Source of the DNA: Spartobacteria bacterium UBA6821 | GTDB taxonomy: Bacteria > Verrucomicrobiota > Verrucomicrobiia > Chthoniobacterales > UBA6821 | Length of the DNA stretch: 12,890 bases | Reading direction: 5' to 3' | NCBI GenBank assembly: GCA_002452515.1 | Contig: DKEN01000055.1 | Location: 50,583-63,472 of the forward strand | Part shown: piece by piece, positions 7,155 to 12,890 of the stretch | How the letters are laid out: every line of letters starts with the position of its first letter | Position numbering within the stretch: the first letter of the stretch is position 1 | Program-made: the position numbers and the translations under genes | Notes under the pieces: model-generated | The model's database searches: none | Seen by the model: only the letters and a program-made list of their open reading frames with translations | What the model was told of the DNA's origin: nothing

Positions 7155-8208
7155 TGATTTGATGATGGGTTATTTCCAGAGTGGAAGTTTCGTCGTTGAG
7201 CACTGAATCATACCAGGCAACGGTTCTCTCAAGAGTCTCCTCAAAATTCCAAACCGGCTTCCAATTGAGTATCCGCCTCGCCTTAGCAACGGAAAGATTG
7301 AGTAGTGTGGCCTCGTGAAGGGCATTCGGATCGCTTTTATCACTCCAGCTTCCAGCACGGTGCTTGAGTATTTCCTGCACCAGATCTGAAACAGTGCGAT
7401 TTGAATCAGGACCCGGACCAAAATTGAATGCCGATGCAAGCTCCTGATTTGTGGTTTCCGAAGCAAGCTTGGCGGCAAGGGTCAGGTAACCACTCAGGGG
7501 TTCCAAGACATGCTGCCAGGGACGAACAGCCGTGGGATTGCGCACGGAAATGGACTCTCCTTTGTTCAAGGCTCTCATGGCATCGGGAACGATCCTGTCC
7601 TCGGCCCAATCACCACCACCGATCACATTGCCAGCTCGGGCGCTGGAGATTCGGACGGGGTGATGCCGAAAATACGAATTCCGATAGGCATCCGTGGCAA
7701 TCTCAGCCATCGCCTTGCTCGAGCTGTAGGGATCATGGCCGCCTAGCGCATCCGATTCCTCGTACGCACGACCGGATTCATGATTCTGGTAGCACTTATC
7801 CGTCGTGACGATGACGGCAGCGCAGGGATTCGTGATCCCACGCAAGGCTTCCAGAACATGAATCGTTCCGTTCACGTTCGTCTCGTAAGTTTCAACAGGG
7901 ATGACGTAGGAGCGCCGCACCAGGGGCTGCGCCGCCATGTGGATCGCAAAATCAGGCTGAAAATCAATGAGTGATTTTTTAACGGTGCCAGCATCGCGGA
8001 TATCGGCGATCTCATGCTCCAGTCGGTCCGCTAAACCGAGTTGATTAAAGAGGGACGGGATAGTGTCGGGAGCTAGGGCGTAGCCGTGAACAATGGCCCC
8101 AAGTTCCAGAAGCCACTGCGAAAGCCAGGAGCCCTTGAAACCCGTGTGGCCCGAGAGCCAGACACGTTTTCCTCGGAAGGCAGCATGAAAAAATGGGGGT
8201 GGCTTCAT
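7132..8208 (-). CDS. rfbG: CDP-glucose 4,6-dehydratase
   Basis: RfbG converts CDP-glucose to CDP-4-keto-6-deoxyglucose with bound NAD. From the ATG at 8208 the protein is 358 aa, the normal length. GKRVWLSGHTGFKGSWLS (13-30) carries the NAD-binding glycine motif. AAQPLVRRSY (92-101) is characteristic, TTDKCY (135-140) holds the Thr/Asp/Lys catalytic group, and Y161/K165 form the YxxxK pair in DPYSSSKAMAE. RPWQHVLEPLSGYL is another hallmark of this enzyme. The frame stays open upstream to 8268, which would overlap rfbF by 37 nt. The 8208 start fits family N-termini better, leaves a 23-nt gap after rfbF, and has GGAGAG a little upstream (12-nt spacing). Its 3' end overlaps the methyltransferase start by 23 nt. 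Confidence 0.94.
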   Translation of the reverse strand: MKPPPFFHAAFRGKRVWLSGHTGFKGSWLSQWLLELGAIVHGYALAPDTIPSLFNQLGLADRLEHEIADIRDAGTVKKSLIDFQPDFAIHMAAQPLVRRSYVIPVETYETNVNGTIHVLEALRGITNPCAAVIVTTDKCYQNHESGRAYEESDALGGHDPYSSSKAMAEIATDAYRNSYFRHHPVRISSARAGNVIGGGDWAEDRIVPDAMRALNKGESISVRNPTAVRPWQHVLEPLSGYLTLAAKLASETTNQELASAFNFGPGPDSNRTVSDLVQEILKHRAGSWSDKSDPNALHEATLLNLSVAKARRILNWKPVWNFEETLERTVAWYDSVLNDETSTLEITHHQINDYGNIS

Positions 8209-8231
8209 TCCGTCGCGAGTCTCTCCGTTGG

Positions 8232-9008
8232 TTACCAAACCTTCCACGGTGCCTTCCCTTCGCTCCAATAGGATTCAAGCATCTGCTTCTCACGCAGGGT
8301 GTCCATCGGTTGCCAGAATCCACGATGATGGAAGGCATTCAACTGCCCCGCAGTTGCGAGCTTTTGGAGCGGCTCTCTCTCCCAGATGATCGAGTCATCC
8401 TCCACGAGGTCAAACACAGCGGATTCCAGCACAAAAAATCCTCCGTTGATCCATCCCCCATCACCTTCAGGTTTTTCAAGGAACCCGACAACGCTGTTTC
8501 CTTCAATATCGAGCATTCCGAAACGACCCGGCGGTTGCACGGATGTCACGGTGGCCATTTTCCCGGAGGCTTTGTGTGCAGCGATGGCAGCGGTGACATC
8601 GACATCACCCACACCATCCCCATAGGTGAAACAGAATGTCTCGCCATCCACGTAACGGGCTACCCGCTTGAGTCGCCCCCCAGTCATGGTCTCGTCTCCT
8701 GTATCTATCACGGTGACCCTCCATGGCTCGGCGTGACGCTCGTGAACCTCCATGGTGTTATTCTGCATGTCGAAGGTGATGTCGGACATGTGGAGGAAGT
8801 AATTGGCGAAGTACTCCTTGATCACATAGCCCTTGTACCCGGCGCAGATGATGAAATCACGGATGCCATGTGCTGCGTATATTTTCATCACGTGCCAGAG
8901 AATCGGCTTTCCACCAATCTCGACCATTGGTTTTGGCCGCGATGAGGTTTCTTCGCTGATGCGGGTACCGAGGCCCCCTGCCAGAATGACGCATTTCATG
9001 GAGCGCAT
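8232..9008 (-). CDS. rfbF: glucose-1-phosphate cytidylyltransferase
   Basis: RfbF makes CDP-glucose from CTP and glucose-1-phosphate, the committed first step for CDP-deoxysugars. The 258-aa protein shows the nucleotidyltransferase signature VILAGGLGTR (7-16) and the basic residues in SRPKPMVEIGGKPILWH (23-39). It also shows the metal-binding TYGDGVGDVDV (128-138; D131, D135), WINGGFFV (186-193) and GFWQPMDTLRE (230-240), all typical of RfbF. An internal ATG at 8999 gives the more usual MKCVILAGG start. The ATG at 9008 is kept because AAGGGA lies 6 nt before it. This is the first gene of the minus-strand sugar operon. It is divergent from the small ribbon-helix-helix gene, so the roughly 110-130 bp between them should hold the operon promoter, although no convincing -35/-10 pair is evident. 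Confidence 0.95.
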   Translation of the reverse strand: MRSMKCVILAGGLGTRISEETSSRPKPMVEIGGKPILWHVMKIYAAHGIRDFIICAGYKGYVIKEYFANYFLHMSDITFDMQNNTMEVHERHAEPWRVTVIDTGDETMTGGRLKRVARYVDGETFCFTYGDGVGDVDVTAAIAAHKASGKMATVTSVQPPGRFGMLDIEGNSVVGFLEKPEGDGGWINGGFFVLESAVFDLVEDDSIIWEREPLQKLATAGQLNAFHHRGFWQPMDTLREKQMLESYWSEGKAPWKVW

Positions 9009-9014
9009 GAACTA

Positions 9015-9020
9015 TCCCTT
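9015..9020 (-). promoter_or_regulatory. ribosome binding site of rfbF
   Basis: AAGGGA on the minus strand lies 6 nt before the ATG at 9008. It supports that start over the internal ATG at 8999, and it is one of the few clear Shine-Dalgarno sequences in the window. Confidence 0.5.
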
Positions 9021-9139
9021 GGAAGAGATGAAGGGAAGCTCGAATATTCCTCAAAATGAACTTTTAAGCTCCGAACAGTTGTGAATTTTGCGTGGAGTTT
9101 TCTCATTGAAAAGAGATTCCGTTGCCTTACGATGCATGC

Positions 9140-9367
9140 ATGCCTAAGCGTCGCGACGGGATCATGACAGTCCGCATTCCCACGGATGAAAAAAATATAC
9201 TTTTAGCAATTGCCGACCGTCTGGACATCACCCTAAGCGATGTCGTGGTAAAGGCTTCACGTGATTTTATCGCCGCCACCGCCGGAATTTCCGGCAAAGC
9301 CACTTCCAAACCCTCCAAGGTTCCTGCAAAAGTGACGGCAAAATCGCCGAAGGCAAAAGGCAGGTAG
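9140..9367 (+). CDS. small ribbon-helix-helix-like protein with Lys-rich tail
   Basis: From the ATG at 9140 the product is 75 aa. Residues 9-15 (MTVRIPT) look like the DNA-contacting beta strand of a ribbon-helix-helix (CopG/Arc/DUF1778-like) protein. Helix 1 follows (about 16-29, DEKNILLAIADRLD), then helix 2 (about 31-46, TLSDVVVKASRDFIAA). The tail (52-75) contains seven Lys plus a terminal Arg, with Ala, Pro, Ser and Thr, resembling histone-H1-like tails. The frame opens earlier with a TTG at 9122, which has AAGAGA 5 nt before it; that start would add six residues. Only the ATG gives a typical RHH N-terminus (MPKRRDG), but it lacks a Shine-Dalgarno. It is divergent from rfbF across roughly 110-130 bp, so it could bind the shared promoter. 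That role is inferred from position and fold only. Confidence 0.6.
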   Translation: MPKRRDGIMTVRIPTDEKNILLAIADRLDITLSDVVVKASRDFIAATAGISGKATSKPSKVPAKVTAKSPKAKGR

Positions 9368-9417
9368 GCTGAGAAGGCCATCCGTTCCATTACTCGGGAA
9401 GGCAGCTCTTATTACTC

Positions 9418-9885
9418 CTATCTCTCCAAACCTGAAAAGCTCCGGTTTGGCTTGGTGATCACCTCGATTGACTTAAGAATCTCGGCACGCACCGGAACAA
9501 TCCCAGCACCGATCATGTCGATCTTCCGGGCCGCAACCATGCTCAGATCGAGAATTCTACCCTTCGCATAGGGGCCGCGATTATTGATCCGCACGATCAC
9601 ACTCTTCCCATTTTTCAGGTTGGTGACTTTGACCATGGTGTTGAAGGGAAGTTTCTTATGGGCGGCTGTGCAGTCTTCGGAATGGTAGTGCTCCCCGTTT
9701 GCAGTCAACCGACCGATCCATCGCCCTCCATAGTAGGAAGCCTTGCCGGTCTCGACAGCAACCGGTTTTGATTCATACAGGGCGGGCGTGGGGGATTGAG
9801 TCGAAACGCCAGCACATCCCGAGAGCAAGAAGAGGGGAAAGGCCGCCAGAATCACCAACGAAAACGGTCCAGGGGAGAAACGCAT
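9418..9885 (-). CDS. rlpA: RlpA-like lipoprotein with double-psi beta-barrel domain
   Basis: From the ATG at 9885 the protein is 155 aa. A signal peptide with hydrophobic core LVILAAFPLFLLSG ends in a lipobox (L21-S-G-C24), so it should be a lipoprotein; Ser at +2 position is not expected here, as Ala follows Cys. One double-psi beta-barrel domain follows (about 47-137), with GKASYYGGRW, TAAHKKLPFNT, KVTNLKNGKSVIVRI and GRILDLS. RlpA enzymes cleave denuded glycan strands at the septum. The His of AAHKKLP (H76) is present. The Asp expected in the NDRGP motif is Asn here (NNRGP, N102), at the right spacing from the His, so lytic activity is doubtful. There is no SPOR domain. A GTG at 9888 is an alternative start. 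The gene is convergent with the small RHH gene (50-bp gap) and divergent from the methyltransferase gene. Confidence 0.88.
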   Translation of the reverse strand: MRFSPGPFSLVILAAFPLFLLSGCAGVSTQSPTPALYESKPVAVETGKASYYGGRWIGRLTANGEHYHSEDCTAAHKKLPFNTMVKVTNLKNGKSVIVRINNRGPYAKGRILDLSMVAARKIDMIGAGIVPVRAEILKSIEVITKPNRSFSGLER

Positions 9886-10002
9886 CACCTATTCAAGCCT
9901 AGCAATCCTCCCATCGGCAAGCTCTCAACAATTGTATTGTCTTCAAAATATTCTTTAACCCTTCATCAATTCTGTCACTTCATGCAGTATTGCCCATCTG
10001 TC

Positions 10003-10632
10003 ATGTCCGGCTCCGAACTTCCCCACCATCCGCATCGCCTGAGCGACGCCCTGCATTTCCTTTCGCGATTCATCACGCGCCCCGGCTCTATCGGTTCCGT
10101 CTGGCCCAGTTCCCGCCAACTCGGTGAAGCCATGATCGATGAGATCGCCATGCAACCGGGAGATGTCGTGGTCGAGTACGGCCCCGGAACCGGTCCTTTC
10201 ACGAGCGTTCTGAAGGAACGGATGCCAAAAGGGGTGGAGTATCTTGGCATCGAGTTCGACCCGGAACTCCATCGCAATCTGGTGCGTCGCTTTCCAGGAA
10301 TGAGATTTCATCACGGATCAGCAGAGGAAACGCCTGAAATCCTGGCTCATCACAAGCTCGGTCCTGCAAAGTTTGTCGTCTCGGGACTTCCCTTTGCCAA
10401 CATGCCGCCCACCCTGCAGCGAAAAATTTTGAAATCAACTCGGGACGCGCTGCGTTACGATGGCACCTTCCGCACCTTCACCTATCTGCTCTCCACGCTC
10501 AATCCGAGCACGATAAGCTTTCGTCGTCTGGTACGTGAGCACTTTCATGAGCATCATACGGCAAAGACCGTCATGATCAACTTCCCCCCGGCACGCGTGC
10601 TAAGCTACTCGCGACCGGTACAGGGAGACTGA
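10003..10632 (+). CDS. class I SAM-dependent methyltransferase, COG3963 phospholipid N-methyltransferase-like
   Basis: This is a soluble Rossmann methyltransferase. An N-terminal segment GSIGSVWPSSRQLGEAM resembles the GA(I/V)xPSSRxLA signature of the COG3963 family. Motif I VVEYGPGTGPFT follows, then LGIEFDPE (acidic residue ending strand 2), VVSGLPFANM (the SGLP motif IV of this family) and a C-terminal FPPARVLSYSRP matching the NxPPARV tail. From the ATG at 10003 it is 209 aa, the expected size. An in-frame ATG at 9982 would add seven residues and the frame is open further upstream, but that would run back into the divergent rlpA gene. No Shine-Dalgarno marks either ATG. Family members such as PmtA methylate phosphatidylethanolamine towards phosphatidylcholine. 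KsgA/Erm rRNA dimethyltransferases share the fold, but their NLPY motif is replaced here by SGLPF. The substrate is not proven. Confidence 0.8.
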   Translation: MSGSELPHHPHRLSDALHFLSRFITRPGSIGSVWPSSRQLGEAMIDEIAMQPGDVVVEYGPGTGPFTSVLKERMPKGVEYLGIEFDPELHRNLVRRFPGMRFHHGSAEETPEILAHHKLGPAKFVVSGLPFANMPPTLQRKILKSTRDALRYDGTFRTFTYLLSTLNPSTISFRRLVREHFHEHHTAKTVMINFPPARVLSYSRPVQGD

Positions 10633-10680
10633 CGGTGGCTGATCGATCCTGAATGCTTGATTCCGTTTTTTAAATCTTCC

Positions 10681-10705
10681 AAAAAAGGAGTTGGAGGTTC
10701 ACTCC
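10681..10705 (-). terminator. intrinsic terminator after tRNA-Gln
   Basis: On the minus strand GGAGT (10705-10701) pairs with ACTCC (10691-10687) across a 9-nt loop and is followed directly by six T (10686-10681). It lies about 52 nt beyond the tRNA 3' end and would stop minus-strand transcription from the tRNA and possibly from the GNAT gene. The stem is short, so strength is uncertain. Confidence 0.55.
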
Positions 10706-10757
10706 CTCCTCTTGATCGCCGTTGATTTCAACCTCAGATTAACTGATTTTAGAAAAT

Positions 10758-10831
10758 TGGCTGCCTCGCATGGATTCGAACCATGACAAGCAGATTCAGA
10801 GACTGCTGTGCTACCGTTACACCACAAGGCA
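10758..10831 (-). tRNA. tRNA-Gln (anticodon CTG)
   Basis: This is a 74-nt cloverleaf including an encoded CCA. The acceptor TGCCTTG pairs with CGAGGCA (one T-G wobble). The D arm is GTGT/GCAC around AACGGTA. The anticodon arm is GCAGT-CTCTGAA-TCTGC with anticodon CTG after the invariant T33, and its last pair (31-39) is T-T. The variable loop is TTGT, and the T arm is CATGG-TTCGAAT-CCATG. The discriminator base is G followed by CCA, as in Gln tRNAs. It lies downstream of the GNAT gene on the same strand, so it may be co-transcribed or have its own promoter in 10832-10909, where no convincing -35/-10 pair is seen. Confidence 0.95.
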
Positions 10832-10909
10832 GTGGTAAAAGTGAATTGAAGAGGGTGCCTGAGACTTTGAAAAGGTTCAAGCCCTTTGGCTTAAAAAGTT
10901 CTAAAGCTT

Positions 10910-11488
10910 TTAGATTTTAGTCTCTTCGGAAACCTCTACTGAAGGCGGTAGTTTGATGGACTCACCAACGCCACCGAACTTCGTGTAGACATGGCGGGAA
11001 CCCGTAGTATTGGCACGCGTGATTCCATTGATCGTGGCAAGATCACGATCGCGTAGCGCGACAAGAGAGGCGTAAAGCAGTTGCGTGCCGATACCCCGGT
11101 TGCGGTATTCCGGCAGGACAGCAGGCCCACTCAACAGGTGGCTGGATGCCTCGGGATCAGGATCAAGCAGCGACGCCGCGATCAGACGGTTCCCCTTGGG
11201 AACCACCAGACAAAGTGGCTCGTCCTTGCTGAAGAGCCGGACAACGGCATCCTTCAGGTACTGCTCCACCTTCACAAAGGAACCGTTCCATGCCGAATCC
11301 AGGGAGAGGGAGTTCAGGATTACCTCGCTCACTTTCTGAGCTTCCTCTTTGGTTGCAGGACGAACGACGTCCGAAGAATCAGTCCTGACGAAATCAGGAA
11401 CTCCAGCGGTCTGCCAAGTGAAACGAATCCACGGAGAACTTGCGGAACGAAGGAGGCCCCCCCCGGAGACTGCGGCATTTGAAGACAT
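10910..11488 (-). CDS. GNAT-family N-acetyltransferase
   Basis: This GNAT-fold protein has its domain start around VVRPATKEEAQKVSEVIL. A central strand CLVVPKGNRLIAASLL follows, then the acetyl-CoA pyrophosphate-binding motif A, AVLPEYRNRGIGTQLL (R/QxxGxG/A form), and a C-terminal motif B region ending in HVYTKFGGV. From the ATG at 11488 it has 192 aa. The frame is open to a TTG at 11596 with another ATG at 11515, and none has a clear Shine-Dalgarno. I chose 11488 because the upstream residues do not look like part of the fold. The acceptor substrate cannot be deduced. It is divergent from purF and 78 bp upstream of tRNA-Gln on the same strand. Toxin activity is not suggested, because no antitoxin gene is adjacent. 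Confidence 0.8.
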   Translation of the reverse strand: MSSNAAVSGGGLLRSASSPWIRFTWQTAGVPDFVRTDSSDVVRPATKEEAQKVSEVILNSLSLDSAWNGSFVKVEQYLKDAVVRLFSKDEPLCLVVPKGNRLIAASLLDPDPEASSHLLSGPAVLPEYRNRGIGTQLLYASLVALRDRDLATINGITRANTTGSRHVYTKFGGVGESIKLPPSVEVSEETKI

Positions 11489-11661
11489 GGTGCGTGTGGT
11501 GAAAAATGGTAGCATAAATCCAAAAAAGCCGGCAGAAAAAGCTGAACTCGGCTGAATAAGAGCGTGTAGGGAACGGAAAAAGGCCCGAGTGGTCAACCTT
11601 TTTCAAAATGATCGGTCCTGAAAAATCCGGTTTTGTTTTTCCATTTTCCAAATGGTGTTTG

Positions 11662-12890
11662 ATGACTGAGGGGAAAAGTGAGAGATTTACTGTTTCACCA
11701 CTCCTTCACGAGCCTTCACGACCACATCCCTTGTCCGAATCCCACCGTCCCAAACATGAATGCGGCGTCTTTGCCGTTTACGGCCATAAGGATGCAGCGC
11801 TTCTGACCTACTACGGCCTCTTTGCCCTGCAGCACAGGGGGCAGGAGAGTGCCGGCATTGCCTCCAGCATGGGGGATGGCACCTCGTTTTGCCTTCACAA
11901 AGGAATGGGACTTGTTTCCCAGGTCTTTGATCCACCCCATCTTGAATCACTTCGCGGGGACCGGGCCATCGGACATGTCCGTTATTCGACGACAGGATCG
12001 AGCACCCTGCTAAACTCCCAACCTCTCGGCGTAGATACAGCCCGCGGTCAGCTGGCCGTCGCCCACAACGGCAACCTCGTGAACGCAGCCGCCCTACGCG
12101 ATGAACTGGAGACGCGCGGTTCCATTTTCCAGACAACCGTTGACAGTGAAATCGTCCTCCATCTACTGGCTCAACCCGACGAGACCATGGGCGGACCCAT
12201 CGGCTCGCTCCGACGCCTCGAGGGGGCATTCTCCGTCGTGGTAATGGGGGAAAATGAAATTATCGGATTCCGTGATCCGAGCGGATTCCGTCCGCTCTCG
12301 CTTGGTAAACTCGGAGACGGGTGGATTCTCTCATCGGAAACCTGTGCCTTTGACCTGATTGGAGCAACGTTCGTCCGTGATATCGAACCGGGCGAGGTGG
12401 TGATCATCAACAATCAGGGCATCCGGTCGGAATTTCCTTTCACCGAAAACAGGGAGGCTTTCTGTGTTTTTGAATATGTCTATTTTGCCCGTCCTGACAG
12501 CCGTCTAAGGGGAGTAACCGTCAGCAAGGCACGCATCAAGATGGGACAGGAGCTTGCCCGTCTTCACCCGGTCGAGGCAGATGTCGTGATTCCCGTCCCG
12601 GACTCTGGGATCTATGCGGCTCTCGGATTTTCAGAGGAACTGGGCATCCCCTACGATCCTGCCTTTGTCCGCAATCACTACATCGGACGTACGTTCATCC
12701 AGCCAACCCAGCTGATCCGCGATTTCAATGTGCGCGTGAAGCTCAACCTGATCGGGGAGTCCGTTGAGGGAAAACGTGTTGTCGTGGTCGATGATTCCGT
12801 TGTCCGGGGTACCACCGCAAAGGCACGTGTCGTGAATCTCCGTGAGGCAGGTGCGAAAGAAGTGCATCTGCGCATCAGTTGCCCGCCCAC
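11662..12890 (+). CDS. purF: amidophosphoribosyltransferase (partial, runs off the right edge)
   Basis: PurF catalyses the first step of de novo purine synthesis: PRPP plus glutamine gives phosphoribosylamine. The first 409 codons are present. The N-terminal glutaminase nucleophile is Cys34 in HECGVFAVYGH. The glutaminase domain continues with LFALQHRGQESAGIA, GHVRYST (R107) and AHNGNLVN (135-141). The phosphoribosyltransferase domain follows, with FCVFEYVYFARPDS (C268, a plausible [4Fe-4S] ligand region as in the B. subtilis-type enzyme) and the PRPP loop VVVDDSVVRGTT. The ATG at 11662 is the only ATG in frame before Cys34 and implies a 33-residue leader to be removed. A TTG at 11731 would leave only ten residues before the Cys. 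Neither has a clear Shine-Dalgarno. The frame is intact to the window end. It is divergent from the GNAT gene. Confidence 0.95.
   Translation, partial: MTEGKSERFTVSPLLHEPSRPHPLSESHRPKHECGVFAVYGHKDAALLTYYGLFALQHRGQESAGIASSMGDGTSFCLHKGMGLVSQVFDPPHLESLRGDRAIGHVRYSTTGSSTLLNSQPLGVDTARGQLAVAHNGNLVNAAALRDELETRGSIFQTTVDSEIVLHLLAQPDETMGGPIGSLRRLEGAFSVVVMGENEIIGFRDPSGFRPLSLGKLGDGWILSSETCAFDLIGATFVRDIEPGEVVIINNQGIRSEFPFTENREAFCVFEYVYFARPDSRLRGVTVSKARIKMGQELARLHPVEADVVIPVPDSGIYAALGFSEELGIPYDPAFVRNHYIGRTFIQPTQLIRDFNVRVKLNLIGESVEGKRVVVVDDSVVRGTTAKARVVNLREAGAKEVHLRISCPP

Noticed and set aside
7428..7808. Plus-strand open frame antisense to rfbG
   Set aside because: The peptide is rich in Arg, His, Pro and Ser with no recognisable motif, and rfbG on the other strand is unambiguous.
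4493..9008. Abequose/paratose/tyvelose/ascarylose (3,6-dideoxyhexose) pathway
   Set aside because: These need the RfbH (E1) dehydratase and usually its reductase partner, neither of which is present; a C-methyltransferase occupies that place instead.
9426..9452. Inverted repeat CCAAACC ... GGTTTGG near the end of the RlpA gene as a terminator
   Set aside because: It is inside the coding sequence, the loop is long, and no T-run follows; it is probably chance.
10944..10951. GGCGGTAG resembling the ops element of RfaH/JUMPstart leaders of polysaccharide operons
   Set aside because: It lies antisense within the GNAT gene, far from and not upstream of the sugar operon, and the following bases do not match the ops consensus.
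9140..11488. RHH protein plus GNAT enzyme as a TacA/TacT-like toxin-antitoxin pair
   Set aside because: The two genes are about 1.5 kb apart on opposite strands with two other genes between them, whereas such pairs are adjacent and co-transcribed.
12631..12890. Minus-strand open frames at the right edge
   Set aside because: They are shadows of purF, whose conserved PRPP loop and flanking motifs are encoded on the plus strand here.

Overview
The window comes from a bacterial chromosome, probably a Gram-negative. It carries an RlpA-type lipoprotein and an O-antigen-style nucleotide-sugar operon. Shine-Dalgarno sequences are sparse and several start codons are not ATG. Nothing here fixes the phylum; a Planctomycetes/Verrucomicrobia-type lineage is only a guess.

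Left two thirds (about 460-9008, all minus strand): one tightly packed operon, read from right to left. It starts with rfbF (glucose-1-phosphate cytidylyltransferase) and rfbG (CDP-glucose 4,6-dehydratase). Then come a TylC3/TcaB9-like sugar C-methyltransferase, an RmlC-fold epimerase, an SDR-family reductase/epimerase, a DPM1-like family 2 glycosyltransferase, and two large membrane proteins of the PMT/ArnT (GT39) type. Overlaps of 4 or 23 nt join the four junctions from rfbG to the GT2. The enzymes suggest a CDP-linked 3-C-methyl-6-deoxyhexose (virenose/evalose-like). The GT2 may load a sugar onto a polyprenyl carrier, and the two membrane enzymes could then transfer it outside the inner membrane. 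No E1/RfbH 3-dehydratase or 2,3-dehydratase is present, so a 3,6-dideoxy or 2,6-dideoxy sugar is not predicted. The operon ends against a decayed, internally deleted IS3-family transposase (about 1-440).

Middle (9122-10632): a small plus-strand protein with a ribbon-helix-helix fold and a Lys-rich tail lies divergent to rfbF and is a candidate local regulator. Next is a minus-strand RlpA-like lipoprotein in which the usual catalytic Asp appears to be Asn. Divergent from it is a COG3963-type (phospholipid N-methyltransferase-like) SAM methyltransferase.

Right end (10633-12890): a minus-strand tRNA-Gln(CTG) with encoded CCA and a downstream intrinsic terminator, then a minus-strand GNAT acetyltransferase, then the first 409 codons of a plus-strand purF that runs off the window. 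This part looks like ordinary housekeeping chromosome. The sugar operon, with its AT-rich distal end and IS scar, looks like an accessory surface-polysaccharide locus.
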